DNA of 64,000 nt from Prostheceraeus crozeri. Taxonomy: Eukaryota; Platyhelminthes; Polycladida; Euryleptidae. Below are positions 38,059 to 46,629 of this stretch, in pieces. The first letter of the stretch is position 1. The number at the start of each line of letters is the position of its first letter. The notes under the pieces were generated by a model. It worked only from the letters and a program-made list of their open reading frames with translations. It searched no databases and had not been told where the DNA came from. The position numbers were made by a program, and so were the translations under genes. The DNA lies in contig CAJQUW010004746.1 in NCBI GenBank assembly GCA_907163375.1, forward strand, positions 558,001 through 622,000, in the 5' to 3' direction.

Positions 38059-38805
38059 ATGTCTCAAAAAATGTTTATAGTTAGAGAGGAGAGCGACTCA
38101 TTTGAACGTGATCTCTTTAAATTCCGACCGACAAGGAAGGTTCAAGGGATTGGAAATACCTTTTACTTCCAAACGTTGAGCTATGGTGACGATGGTTTCT
38201 ACCTTCAAGTTCCATTTTTCCACAGTAATGGTATGTCTTCATCTGGTTATAGCAACATGAGACAAATGCGAGTAACCTTTCCGAAATGGCAGCAGATGAT
38301 ACTCAAAACCATCGACTCTTTGGCGAAGGAATGCGTTGTGTTGCCCGAAAGTGCTCCTACACATTGGAGGAAGGCGTTAGAGGAAGGAAGTGGCTATAAG
38401 GATTTACCCGAGTTCGATACGCTATTCTTGAAATTGTCCGATCACTTTCAAGCATTCGATCTACTTGGAAATACAATGGAGTGTGATGATCTGAAGCGCG
38501 GACGATACATGGGTTTAATACACGTCAACGGTCTATACATTGGTGCTCACGGCTCAACCGGAAAAGTGGCATCGTTACAAATGAAAGTTCTACAGTTGGT
38601 TTATGAGCCAATGCCCATTGATAAGTGTCTAATCACCATCGATAAATCTACTTCAAAAGATGGGAAGGATGTTGAAGAAAGCAAAAAGCGGGGACGGAAA
38701 TCCAAGGAAGGGAGTGTTAAGGTGAAATTGAAACGCCAAGATGCTCAAATTGACGCGAGAAGTTATTTTAATGCTGACATTGATGAGGAAACACAAATGC
38801 TGTGA
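38059..38805 (+). CDS. Polinton protein, 248 residues, possible nucleic-acid-binding
   Basis: The N-terminal about 90 residues show two strand-rich segments (NTFYFQTLSYGDDG, FYLQVPFFHS) and then MRVTFPKWQQMILKTIDSL. That last segment is like the final strand and Trp-containing helix of PC4-type single-strand DNA-binding domains. A second conserved-looking part is RGRYMGLIHVNGLYIGAHG. The C-terminus has a basic KKRGRKSKEG patch and an acidic NADIDEETQML tail. A DNA-binding role in replication would fit an element with protein-primed DNA synthesis, but this is a weak, pattern-level reading. A TATA box precedes it, and AATAAA at 38832 follows, so it looks like its own transcription unit. Confidence 0.55.
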   Translation: MSQKMFIVREESDSFERDLFKFRPTRKVQGIGNTFYFQTLSYGDDGFYLQVPFFHSNGMSSSGYSNMRQMRVTFPKWQQMILKTIDSLAKECVVLPESAPTHWRKALEEGSGYKDLPEFDTLFLKLSDHFQAFDLLGNTMECDDLKRGRYMGLIHVNGLYIGAHGSTGKVASLQMKVLQLVYEPMPIDKCLITIDKSTSKDGKDVEESKKRGRKSKEGSVKVKLKRQDAQIDARSYFNADIDEETQML

Positions 38806-38831
38806 ATGTGAAATGAAAGTTTCTAAATGTA

Positions 38832-38837
38832 AATAAA
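38832..38837 (+). terminator. Polyadenylation signal AATAAA
   Basis: AATAAA 27 bp after the stop of the 248-residue gene, followed by a T-rich stretch (CTTGTTTTATTC) at about 38851. This fits a 3' end between this gene and the ATPase. Confidence 0.5.
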
Positions 38838-38913
38838 GTTGTTATGGAACATGACTTGTTTTATTCTAAGCAAACTGGTGGGTGTTGGTCTTTAAAGCTT
38901 TTGAAATTTCAGG

Positions 38914-39549
38914 ATGACAGATTTTCGCCTATTCACTGATCGCACAATGTGTGTGGCCGGACCAAGTCAGTCCGGTAAAACTACTTTTGTAACTCAATTA
39001 CTACAATTTAGAAATGAGATATTTAATAAAGAAATTAAAAGAGTTAAATGGTGTTATGGCATATTTCAACCACAACTACATTCTGCACTTCGCCAGAAAG
39101 GTTATGATGTGAAGCAAGGGTTACCGACAACTGAAGACATCAAAGCAGGTGACTCACTAGTATTAGATGATCTATTACGTGAAAGCAAATCTTCAAAGGA
39201 TGTAACTGAAATGTTCATTCAAACTGCACATCATAGGGAAGCTTTTATTATCTATATCACCCAAAACATTTTTGATGGAGGGAAAGAGCAAAGAACTAGG
39301 AGTTTGAATACACATTATTTGGCAATATTTAAAAATCCAAGAGACAGCAGTCAGATACATCATCTCAGTAGACAGATATTACCTCAACAACCTAAAGTTC
39401 TTTCAAAAATATATGAAGATGTAACTAAGAAACCACATGGCTATCTATTTATTGATCTAACCCAGGAATTTCCGGAACGACTTCGATTTCGAACAAATAT
39501 CATACCTAATTCCGCTGAACCAATGACAGTTTTCTCGGTTCACAGTTAG
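38914..39549 (+). CDS. Polinton genome-packaging ATPase (FtsK-HerA/A32 type)
   Basis: 211 residues. Walker A is GPSQSGKTT near residue 18 and Walker B is SLVLDDLL near residue 85. A following ITQNIFDGG segment carries the sensor-type polar residue, and HYLAIFKNPRDSSQI is typical of this family. The length is normal for Polinton ATPases. In related viruses it drives DNA into preformed capsids. A 3' splice-site-like sequence, TTTTGAAATTTCAG, ends two bases before the ATG, so the start may be reached by splicing. Neighbours are the PW-like gene and the integrase. Confidence 0.92.
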   Translation: MTDFRLFTDRTMCVAGPSQSGKTTFVTQLLQFRNEIFNKEIKRVKWCYGIFQPQLHSALRQKGYDVKQGLPTTEDIKAGDSLVLDDLLRESKSSKDVTEMFIQTAHHREAFIIYITQNIFDGGKEQRTRSLNTHYLAIFKNPRDSSQIHHLSRQILPQQPKVLSKIYEDVTKKPHGYLFIDLTQEFPERLRFRTNIIPNSAEPMTVFSVHS

Positions 39550-39588
39550 TTTTAAGCAATGTACTTTGTTGCCTTATTATTTTCAAAC

Positions 39589-40239
39589 ATGTCGTATTCA
39601 AAGATGGTAGTCATTCCTCAAGAGGAGTATGTACAATTGACTACATTACAAAGTGCACAGGAAGTCAAAAATATAGATCAACCTATTACGAATCAACTTA
39701 AGGAACTAACACAAAAGGATATGGAAATTCAGAAGATTAAGGATCCCTATCGACGAATGCAGTTAGCAGCTGAAAACATTGATGAGAGGCGACAGATTCG
39801 TGATAAGTTGCGACGATTTATAACCTTGTCAACACCTCGACCATATCGTGTGCGCGCTGAGCGATTATTTGACTTCATTGATCCACATGTGAAGTTCAAT
39901 GAGAGAGGGGAGATAATAGATGAAACAACTGGTGATGTTATTAGAAATAGTCACATAGATGACCTTCTGCAATATGCTGTTAGAGATGTAAGGCGAAAAC
40001 TAGGTGCACCACAAGGGTGGTCATATTTTCAGAAAATTTTATCTGATCAAAATGTACCACACAATATTATTGGAGGACCGACTGTGAATGAGTTGGACAA
40101 GGGTCACTTACAAGATGAAACAAAAAGTAAAACACCCACGATGGCGGTCAAGCGAGAGCTTCATGATCCCGATGATCTTCAACCAAAAAGAGCTACTAGG
40201 CGCTCAATGCGTGTTGGAAAGAATTATAGTAAATATTAA
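39589..40239 (+). CDS. Conserved Polinton protein (PW-like), function unknown
   Basis: About 216 residues from MSYSKM; an upstream ATG at 39559 would add ten hydrophobic residues. The opening KMVVIPQEEYVQL and the later KFNERGEII, NSHIDDLLQYAVRDVRRK and PQGWSYFQKIL segments match a protein regularly found between ATPase and capsid genes in animal Polintons. The middle is helical and charged. The C-terminus is basic (PKRATRRSMRVGKN). The exact role is not known to me; a minor virion or DNA-associated protein is a guess. Confidence 0.7.
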   Translation: MSYSKMVVIPQEEYVQLTTLQSAQEVKNIDQPITNQLKELTQKDMEIQKIKDPYRRMQLAAENIDERRQIRDKLRRFITLSTPRPYRVRAERLFDFIDPHVKFNERGEIIDETTGDVIRNSHIDDLLQYAVRDVRRKLGAPQGWSYFQKILSDQNVPHNIIGGPTVNELDKGHLQDETKSKTPTMAVKRELHDPDDLQPKRATRRSMRVGKNYSKY

Positions 40240-40273
40240 GCAAATATAAATTAAGCTTTGCTTCTCTCATATC

Positions 40274-40600
40274 ATGTCGCTACAAAAGTTTTGCTGCTGT
40301 TTGAAATCTGCGCTCGAAGGTAAAGGAGAAGAGGGAATAGAGGTTGATATCAATTGTGTTAGCAGTTGCTGTGGGAGTAATACGCGTGCAAATCAGAACA
40401 AAGACGATGAGTACAGCAGTGAAACTCAGAAAGATTTATTACGACTTAAATCACCCCGCAAGTTTCAGTCGTCCGGAGGTTCTAGCTCGTGCAGCAGGTG
40501 TGGGGATAGAGAAAGTCAAGAAGTGGTTAAGGAGTCAACCGACTTACACTCTTCACAAAAATGCGAGAAAGCGGTTTCCAACGAGAAAATATGTTGTTAA
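40274..40600 (+). CDS. Small Cys-rich Polinton protein overlapping the integrase
   Basis: 108 codons. The N-terminus KFCCCLKSALEG, followed by VDINCVSSCCGSN, matches the short Cys-rich protein often found just before the integrase in animal Polintons and adintoviruses. The second half overlaps the integrase start in another frame, and its Ser-rich composition may partly be dictated by that overlap. The function is unknown; clustered cysteines suggest metal binding or lipidation. Confidence 0.5.
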   Translation: MSLQKFCCCLKSALEGKGEEGIEVDINCVSSCCGSNTRANQNKDDEYSSETQKDLLRLKSPRKFQSSGGSSSCSRCGDRESQEVVKESTDLHSSQKCEKAVSNEKICC

Positions 40601-41494
40601 CAATATAGATAGTCAATGGCAAGCGGACTTGGCTGACATGCAACAGATATCACAGTACAATGATGGCTATAAATACATCTTAACCGTAATAGATATTTTA
40701 TCTCGCTATGCTCGGGCACGTGCGCTGAAATCTAAACGAGGACCAGAAGTTGAAGCGGCTTTTCAGAGCATTTTCGATGAGGGCGTGTTCCGCAAAGAAT
40801 ACAGACCGATCAAGGGAAGGAATTCGAAAACTCTCATGTTCGAAGTCTCCTTAAAAGTCATAATGTGGAATTGTTTAGTGTCAAAAGTGCTTATAAAGCT
40901 GCCATGGTTGAGAGGTTCAATCGCACACTGAAGACAAAAATATGGCGCTATTTCACTGCAAAAAATACACATGTTTGGATAGGTGAGCTGCAGAAATTTG
41001 TTAAGAATTACAATGAAAGCTACCATCGAATCATTAAGATGAAACCTGTCGATGTTACCCCAGATAATGCGATGGATGTATGGCTTCGATTGTATGATAA
41101 GAAAGCGAAAAACATTTCCAATGAAAAGAAAATAAATGTTGGTGATAGAGTTCGGATTTCAAAGGTTAAGTCTACATTTGAGAAGGGGTATCTACCTAAT
41201 TGGACTGAAGAAGAGTTTTTTGTAGATGAAGTAAATACAAAATTTAGACCCACCATGTATAAATTAATAGATTACCATGGCAATCCAATTGAAGGAAAAT
41301 TTTACTCTTATGAATTGCAAGTAGTAGACAGAAGTGAAGAGGTGTATATGATTGACAAAATAATTAGGAAGAAAGGTCATGGCAATCAAAGGAAATATCT
41401 AGTTAAATGGAAGGGATATCCTGATTCATTCAATAGCTGGATAACGCACCAGGATCTACAAAATGTGGAGGTGGGAGACACTCGTAACTTTTAA
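40407..41494 (+). pseudogene. Polinton integrase with chromodomain, broken
   Basis: A retrovirus-like integrase region. The N-terminal part has a helix-turn-helix-like VLARAAGVGIEKVKKWL, and the catalytic core opens with DSQWQADLADM and YILTVIDILSRYA. Further on are VERFNRTLKTKIWRYF, an SH3-like part with VGDRVRISK, and a C-terminal chromodomain (YMIDKIIRKK, YLVKWKGYP, SWI). In the family it inserts the element with a 6-bp duplication, as seen here. A chromodomain may steer insertion to methylated chromatin. The gene looks broken about once and is treated as a fossil. Confidence 0.88.
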
Positions 41495-41534
41495 GCTAAT
41501 ATAGCATGTGACTTCTTACATATATGAGGTCAAC

Positions 41535-43112
41535 ATGTCTACTAACTTCAATATCATTCTTCCAAGCAATAGCAACCCCAAGATATTCCCAAGTAACAAA
41601 CCATCTCTCTACTCTGTTGAATTCGCTAATCCAATTACTCTGCATGGACCCCATGAAGTTGCTCTAACTGAAATTACTTATTACAACGATATCAGTTTGC
41701 TAAAGAACAACTATTTTGAATTACATAAAGAAGTACGAGAGAAGGATGATTGCTTTCGCATATTTCAAAATAGTCTACATGGTACATGGGCTTTTCATCA
41801 TCTAACTTTACATCCGTTTTCAACATCTTTACCATCTGTCCAAAACATGATTAAAATTCAAAAGGCATTTGCAACGTCAACTTTTGATTCTAAGGTTCCC
41901 ACAATGAGCTTGCAAGATACAGAAAAGGAAATCGGTAGAATGTTTGAACGAATAAATGATCTCTTCAAGCTGACTTTGAATAAATTCTACAAACCAGTCA
42001 TAAAGGGGTCAACAAAATTGATGAAGGAAGGGAAGCATGTTCTTCTTGTATTAGGTAAGGATTTGAGTCATACTTTTGGGTATTCCAGAACAACTTTCTC
42101 ATCAAGGTATTGGTACAATGGACGTGGGTGGAATTCGGAGAGGAAAGTCACTGATTTTCAATGTAGAATTGTGCCATTGTATGCATTACAAAAAAGGAGC
42201 ATCCGAGTAAAAAATAAATTTGAGGTCATTAGAAGTGTTGAAGACTTCGCAAGAAAGTTTCAAGGATCAGTGCCAGAAACGTTAATGACTTGTGAATATA
42301 AGAAAGAGAAAGTAACTTTATTTACTGTTGAAACGGAGGCAGAATTTATTGTTTTTACTAAAAAGACACCATTGGAAAAGTCTGAGTCCGCTGTTATTGA
42401 ATTCGGATCTGAAATGATTGGGATGTTTAAGGGCCTTGAAAGCGCACCTTGGTTGACAGAGTTAAATGATACATTCAAGGTTCAATTGTCCTCTTCTAAA
42501 CTCAAAGCATCAACAAATGCTTCATGGGATATCCACGTATACAGCGAAGACATATTGGGTGATGAATTGTCTACTTCCAGTGAACTTGTAAAAAGAGTTA
42601 ATTTGAACATTGAAAGCTTGAAAACGCCATCTGAATTATGTACAAAGTTAAATGAGTTTGGTGTAGATTACCTTGATGCAGATGAATATCACTTTTCTTA
42701 TGATCCACATAAGAAACGCATGATTCTAAAGTTAGGAAAGAACTCTCTTATCAAGCTGGATAGCGTGTTAACGTCCACATTGGGATTCTCAAAATCAACT
42801 ATTTATGAAGGCACATCAATAGGCGATACAGCCCCATCACTAGAGCGTGATATAAGTAACTTATACGTCTATTGTAACATTATTGAATATACAAGGGTTG
42901 GCGACGTTGAGGCCCCACTTCTGCGCACATTTCCTCTCTCATCCGTAAGGAAGCAACTAATCAATCGAGAATTTATTAACACGATGTATGTACCAATGAG
43001 CAGAAATGTCATCAATAGAATTGACATATCAATTCATGATGATACAGGTGAAGTAGTACCATTCTGTGGTGGTGTTACTGTTTTAACACTACACATCAGG
43101 ACACGAGAATAA
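41535..43112 (+). CDS. Polinton minor capsid (penton-like) protein candidate
   Basis: About 525 residues from the ATG reading MSTNFNIILPSNSNP; the upstream extension lacks an ATG. The start pattern LPSNSNP...FPSNKPSLYSVEFANPITL and the end pattern GDVEAPLLRTFPL...MYVPMSRNVINRIDISI...DDTGEVVPF are those of the long protein encoded just before the major capsid gene in animal Polintons. Both ends look strand-rich, as in jelly-roll proteins. I infer a vertex or minor capsid role from position and pattern; I do not have a structure. Confidence 0.7.
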   Translation: MSTNFNIILPSNSNPKIFPSNKPSLYSVEFANPITLHGPHEVALTEITYYNDISLLKNNYFELHKEVREKDDCFRIFQNSLHGTWAFHHLTLHPFSTSLPSVQNMIKIQKAFATSTFDSKVPTMSLQDTEKEIGRMFERINDLFKLTLNKFYKPVIKGSTKLMKEGKHVLLVLGKDLSHTFGYSRTTFSSRYWYNGRGWNSERKVTDFQCRIVPLYALQKRSIRVKNKFEVIRSVEDFARKFQGSVPETLMTCEYKKEKVTLFTVETEAEFIVFTKKTPLEKSESAVIEFGSEMIGMFKGLESAPWLTELNDTFKVQLSSSKLKASTNASWDIHVYSEDILGDELSTSSELVKRVNLNIESLKTPSELCTKLNEFGVDYLDADEYHFSYDPHKKRMILKLGKNSLIKLDSVLTSTLGFSKSTIYEGTSIGDTAPSLERDISNLYVYCNIIEYTRVGDVEAPLLRTFPLSSVRKQLINREFINTMYVPMSRNVINRIDISIHDDTGEVVPFCGGVTVLTLHIRTRE

Positions 43113-43155
43113 GGCTTTACGCTATTGTGGGATCTATAATTATCTACAGGACATA

Positions 43156-43638
43156 ATGTCAGGCATTTACAGTGGTCCATCCTATCAGAGCGGCTATACC
43201 GTGTTTGCTAGAGGTAGACGACAAGTTGGAGGAGGCATATTCGGTGCACTAAGACGTATGGTTCTCCCAACACTCAAAAAGTATGGCGTACCATTCATGA
43301 AACGGGTTGGAAACAGAGCTTTAGACTTTGGTGCAAATGTTGCAGCTGATGCACTTCAAGGGGAGAATATCGGTGAATCCATGAAATTGCGTGCACAGCA
43401 ATCTGCCATAGACGCATTAGATGATTTAACAAAGACGAGGCGTACAGTTCGGAAGAAACGTAGGAAGTCAAGACAAGTTGGATCAGGTCGAGTTACTAAG
43501 CAAAGGCGTAGGAGAAGTAAAAAGCCCACCAGAGCAGCACGTTCTAAATCAAGACGTCGTGTGAAAGCAAGAAAGCGCAAACGAAATTCCACAGCGACTG
43601 GAAACAAGTCAAAACGAAGGAAGACAACATATTTGTAA
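43156..43638 (+). CDS. Basic GG-motif virion protein
   Basis: 160 residues. A GGG stretch (RRQVGGGIFGALRRMV) precedes an amphipathic KKYGVPFMKRVGNRALDFGANV segment. This matches the small protein that sits directly before the major capsid gene in animal Polintons. The last about 60 residues are mostly Lys and Arg (for example KSRRRVKARKRKR), suiting DNA condensation. By analogy with adenovirus pVI and pVII it could be a protease-processed internal virion protein. That role is inference. A 3' splice-site-like TATAATTATCTACAG ends six bases before the ATG. Confidence 0.7.
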   Translation: MSGIYSGPSYQSGYTVFARGRRQVGGGIFGALRRMVLPTLKKYGVPFMKRVGNRALDFGANVAADALQGENIGESMKLRAQQSAIDALDDLTKTRRTVRKKRRKSRQVGSGRVTKQRRRRSKKPTRAARSKSRRRVKARKRKRNSTATGNKSKRRKTTYL

Positions 43639-43648
43639 AGCTAATACG

Positions 43649-44932
43649 ATGCAGAGTATCAATTCGGCTTTGTGTTTCTTCGATTCACCACCTCATCAAA
43701 CTGACATTATTTCCTCAACTATTGTTGATATAGTCCCCACAACAAATATCGATGGTAACCAACAGCCTATTCAGTTTGATATACCTGGTAATCCTCAAGA
43801 TTATATTGACTGTCAATCCATTGATTTAGAATTGTGTATACAAATTAAGAAGACTGATGGTACCAATATTGATTCAACTAAGGATAAAGTGGGATTGACA
43901 AATCTTCCTATTGCCAGTCTATTCTCAGATGTGTATCTAATATTGAATGACAAACAGATTGAAGGAGGGGATCGAGCATATCCCTATGGAGCATACATAA
44001 ATACAATGACGCAATTTCAGAAGCAAGCTAAACAGTCACACTTGCAAGTTGCCGGCTGGTATGATGATCAGCAAGGGAAATTTGATGAGGTTTCAAATGG
44101 AGGTTTAAAAAAACGAATGGAATGGACAGCAGATTCAAAGGAATTATACTTGAAAGGACCTGTCTATCTTGATTTCCTTCGTCAATCTAGATATCTACTA
44201 TCACAGGTTAAAATGCAAATAAAATTTATTCGTGCAAATCCTGAGTTCGCGTTAATGGCTTTTGGAGCTACAAACTATCAAATCAACATAAGTAGTGCCG
44301 TGCTCAATGTAAGGAGAGTAACAATGAACCCGTCAGTCATCAACGAGCATGCGACAGGATTGAGGAAAAGCAATGCAATATATCCAGTTAATCACAGTGT
44401 GTTAACAAACTTCACAATTGGTGCGGGATCATCCTCTCATGCCTACCCAAATCTTTTTCCCACTGCGATGCCGAAGGCGGTGTATATCACATTTGTGGAA
44501 AATGAGTCATTTATTGGTGCTTTTGAAAAGAATCCATTTAATTTCCAACACTTTAACGTTAGTAAACTAGCACTCTATCAGGATGGAAAATTTGTTGCTT
44601 GCAAAGCTTATGAGCCTAATTTTAAAGAGGGTAAATTTGCACGTGAATATGGTTCTACTTTCACTGCACTGAGCATGTTTAACACAGATGATTCAAATGG
44701 AATTACAATGGATATGTATAAAAATGGTCACTTCTTCATTATATACAATCTCACAGCAGATGCAGATCTAGGCGGTGAAAGCGTAGGAGTTACAAAGCCT
44801 GGTAATCTACGACTAGAAGTGTCATTTGAGTCACCTTTGAAGAAAACAATTACTTGCCTCATTTATGCTATCTATGATAGCAAAGTTGAAATAACGAGAA
44901 TGCGAGACGTAACTGTCAGCTATCAGAGATGA
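43649..44932 (+). CDS. Polinton major capsid protein (double jelly-roll type)
   Basis: 427 residues. The sequence follows the F54H12.2-like pattern common to animal Polintons: a start with FFDSPPHQTDI, then PIQFDIPGNPQDYIDCQSIDLEL, LPIASLFSDVYLILND, YPYGAYINTM, SHLQVAGWYDD, an NPFNFQHFNVSKLALYQDGK segment and GNLRLEVSFESPL near the end. In viruses of this group two jelly rolls per chain form hexagonal capsomers. It lies in the expected place between a basic virion protein and the protease, whose gene overlaps it by four bases (ATGA). Confidence 0.85.
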   Translation: MQSINSALCFFDSPPHQTDIISSTIVDIVPTTNIDGNQQPIQFDIPGNPQDYIDCQSIDLELCIQIKKTDGTNIDSTKDKVGLTNLPIASLFSDVYLILNDKQIEGGDRAYPYGAYINTMTQFQKQAKQSHLQVAGWYDDQQGKFDEVSNGGLKKRMEWTADSKELYLKGPVYLDFLRQSRYLLSQVKMQIKFIRANPEFALMAFGATNYQINISSAVLNVRRVTMNPSVINEHATGLRKSNAIYPVNHSVLTNFTIGAGSSSHAYPNLFPTAMPKAVYITFVENESFIGAFEKNPFNFQHFNVSKLALYQDGKFVACKAYEPNFKEGKFAREYGSTFTALSMFNTDDSNGITMDMYKNGHFFIIYNLTADADLGGESVGVTKPGNLRLEVSFESPLKKTITCLIYAIYDSKVEITRMRDVTVSYQR

Positions 44933-45390
44933 GTAACTTAAGCAACATACAAATCTTGAGGAAAATGGGAAATGCTCATCCCTACTCCAAGTCAATATTT
45001 CTTGATGTCTTTTCTAGAGATAATTTACCTAATTCAATTCCTTTCTATCCTTGTTCGCTTATCATCAATACGGACAGCAACAATCTTCCTGGTAAACATT
45101 GGGTTGCAGTGTACATCAATCGCCATAAAGTGGCTGAATATTTTGACTCTCTTAATCTACCTCGCTTACATGACATTGCATTATGGATGAATAGGTTCTC
45201 CTGGACGATTAAGAAAGTTACATCGTTTCCACTTCAAAGCAATGTATCTCTCATGTGCGGCGGTTATCTGCTATATTTCATCAACGAGAGACCATTGAAA
45301 AATAACTGTAAAAGTGTTTTACAACTTTTTTCGAAAGACTGCTATAAAAATGATGTAATTCTTACAAAGTATATTGAAACTGTTTTGTAA
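44929..45390 (+). CDS. Adenain-like cysteine protease
   Basis: 153 residues. The active-site pattern of adenovirus-type (C5/Ulp1-fold) proteases is visible: His in LPGKHWVAVYIN, Asp in EYFDSLN, Gln in LQSN, and Cys in SLMCGGYLLYF. In related viruses it cuts capsid precursor proteins, often after GG. Two small proteins of this element carry GG stretches that could be substrates. It overlaps the major capsid gene by four bases and is followed at once by AATAAA. Confidence 0.85.
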   Translation: MSNLSNIQILRKMGNAHPYSKSIFLDVFSRDNLPNSIPFYPCSLIINTDSNNLPGKHWVAVYINRHKVAEYFDSLNLPRLHDIALWMNRFSWTIKKVTSFPLQSNVSLMCGGYLLYFINERPLKNNCKSVLQLFSKDCYKNDVILTKYIETVL

Positions 45391-45392
45391 TA

Positions 45393-45398
45393 AAGTTT
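45393..45398 (+). terminator. Polyadenylation signal after the capsid block
   Basis: AATAAA overlaps the region just after the protease stop codon and is followed by T-rich sequence (GTTTTATTTTATATG). It is the natural 3' end for the plus-strand capsid block, with the minus-strand genes converging from the right. Confidence 0.6.
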
Positions 45399-45521
45399 TA
45401 TTTTATATGTAAATATCCTTGTTTTATGTTCCAAATCGTTGGGTTTAGAGGGAAAGCAAAAAATGTTTACATTTCAATATGTATTTACAAATATACAGTT
45501 CTTTTCTAAATATTTACATAG

Positions 45522-46091
45522 CTACAATGTAGATTTCACAAATATTTTTCTCAAATCACATAGGATGGGAGGAACATCATTTATGTCTTTAATGCCGGTT
45601 ATCACAATCTTTCCATTATGGAATACATGAACATGATATGGGTGCCAGTTAGTCATCTGTGCTGCTGGAAATAGTTCCACTTCATAAGTGAGATTATTTG
45701 ATGATGTGACTTTACGAAAGTCATAATGATAGTTCAATTCACATAACACAGTCATTGTCTTCACTTCCCATTCAGATAATGAGTCACTAAGTAAATTTTC
45801 CAACGTAGAATGTAGATATGGTAGATCACCATCAGTGAAGCCACCAACACACTGGATTGTTCCATTTGGAAAGAATAGGATAGTCACATATTTATCCTTC
45901 CTCTGTATCCTCCATGTTAACATTGAGGGTCTTCCCAGATGTAGATTCGTTGTCGGCTTCATCTTGTGTTTTATTAATAACCATTGCTTTCGATTGGGAA
46001 TGTTCCGCTCGATTTCTTGAAGATTGAGTTTTGAGTTTACTTTTGTAGTTAACATGCGATTCACGACTTCCATCCGCTTGATGTCCTCCAT
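45522..46091 (-). CDS. TATA-binding-protein-like protein (Polinton cargo)
   Basis: 189 codons. The product follows both repeats of TBP in order. First repeat: a TTKVNSKLNLQEIE strand, then MLTWRIQRKDKYVTILFF and PNGTIQCVGG, matching TBP [26 protein letters not shown]. Second repeat: VLCELNYHYDFRKVT, then YEVELFPAAQMTNWHPYHVH and VFHNGKIVITGIK, matching TBP YEPELFPGLIYRM..., IFVSGKVVLTGAK. Helix-like segments close each repeat. TBP grips the TATA box as a saddle made of these two repeats, with Phe residues prying open the DNA; the ELFP and VFHNGK Phe positions are here. The N-terminus overlaps the preceding minus-strand frame by about 200 bp. It is far diverged from host TBP and could recognise the TATATAAG boxes of this element; that use is inference. 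Confidence 0.85.
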   Translation of the reverse strand: MEDIKRMEVVNRMLTTKVNSKLNLQEIERNIPNRKQWLLIKHKMKPTTNLHLGRPSMLTWRIQRKDKYVTILFFPNGTIQCVGGFTDGDLPYLHSTLENLLSDSLSEWEVKTMTVLCELNYHYDFRKVTSSNNLTYEVELFPAAQMTNWHPYHVHVFHNGKIVITGIKDINDVPPILCDLRKIFVKSTL

Positions 46092-46515
46092 CCTTAATAA
46101 ATGAAATCATATGTGGTAGTATCTCTTTTGTAAAGTTTCTCCATGTGACGTCACTGAAACGGAAAAATCGATAGTCAATATCTTCTCTCTTTGGTGAACA
46201 GACGTATAGCTTGACGGTAGAGTCACACTTTATCCATACCTTTTGATCGAGGGGAATCTTCATCCGTGTCTTATGGTTGTCAATCAGATCAGCGAAGTCT
46301 TTCAGTGAAGGTAATGCGTCAAGGCTAGTGCAAACGCCACGATGTTTTCCATCACTATTTGTTATTAAGTGACGAAAGACTACTTTCTTAGAATTTGTTA
46401 TGTGAATGCTTTGTGAGTCATTTAATTTCCATGTTCTAATGTAATGAGGCATGTTTTCAAATATAAACCTAAATTTATTTGTTTGCATAAAGCTTGCTAT
46501 TTTACATCTCAACAT
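45892..46515 (-). CDS. Tandem PC4-like protein (Polinton cargo), tentative
   Basis: 207 codons; an inner ATG reading MPHYIRTW at 46452 is an alternative start. Two successive segments share the PC4 (p15) plan of three strands then a helix. The first is SIHITNSKK, VVFRHLITNSDG, KHRGVCTSLD and helix LPSLKDFADLID. The second is KVWIKCDST, VKLYVCSPKRED, IDYRFFRFSD and helix TWRNFTKEILPHM. PC4 is a single-strand-binding transcription coactivator that works with TBP and TFIIA. After residue 130 the protein is polar and low in complexity. It overlaps the TBP-like frame by about 200 bp in a different frame. The PC4 reading rests on pattern, not identity. Each frame is listed as it stands. Confidence 0.5.
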   Translation of the reverse strand: MLRCKIASFMQTNKFRFIFENMPHYIRTWKLNDSQSIHITNSKKVVFRHLITNSDGKHRGVCTSLDALPSLKDFADLIDNHKTRMKIPLDQKVWIKCDSTVKLYVCSPKREDIDYRFFRFSDVTWRNFTKEILPHMISFIKDGGHQADGSRESHVNYKSKLKTQSSRNRAEHSQSKAMVINKTQDEADNESTSGKTLNVNMEDTEEG

Positions 46516-46629
46516 ATCGGAATGATGTTGAGTGCTACGTCTTCAATTCATAGTAGGACTACCTATGTTTTAGTAATTATTTCTACAGATCGGAAAGATG
46601 TAGAAATTTCATTTTATATTTAATCTACC

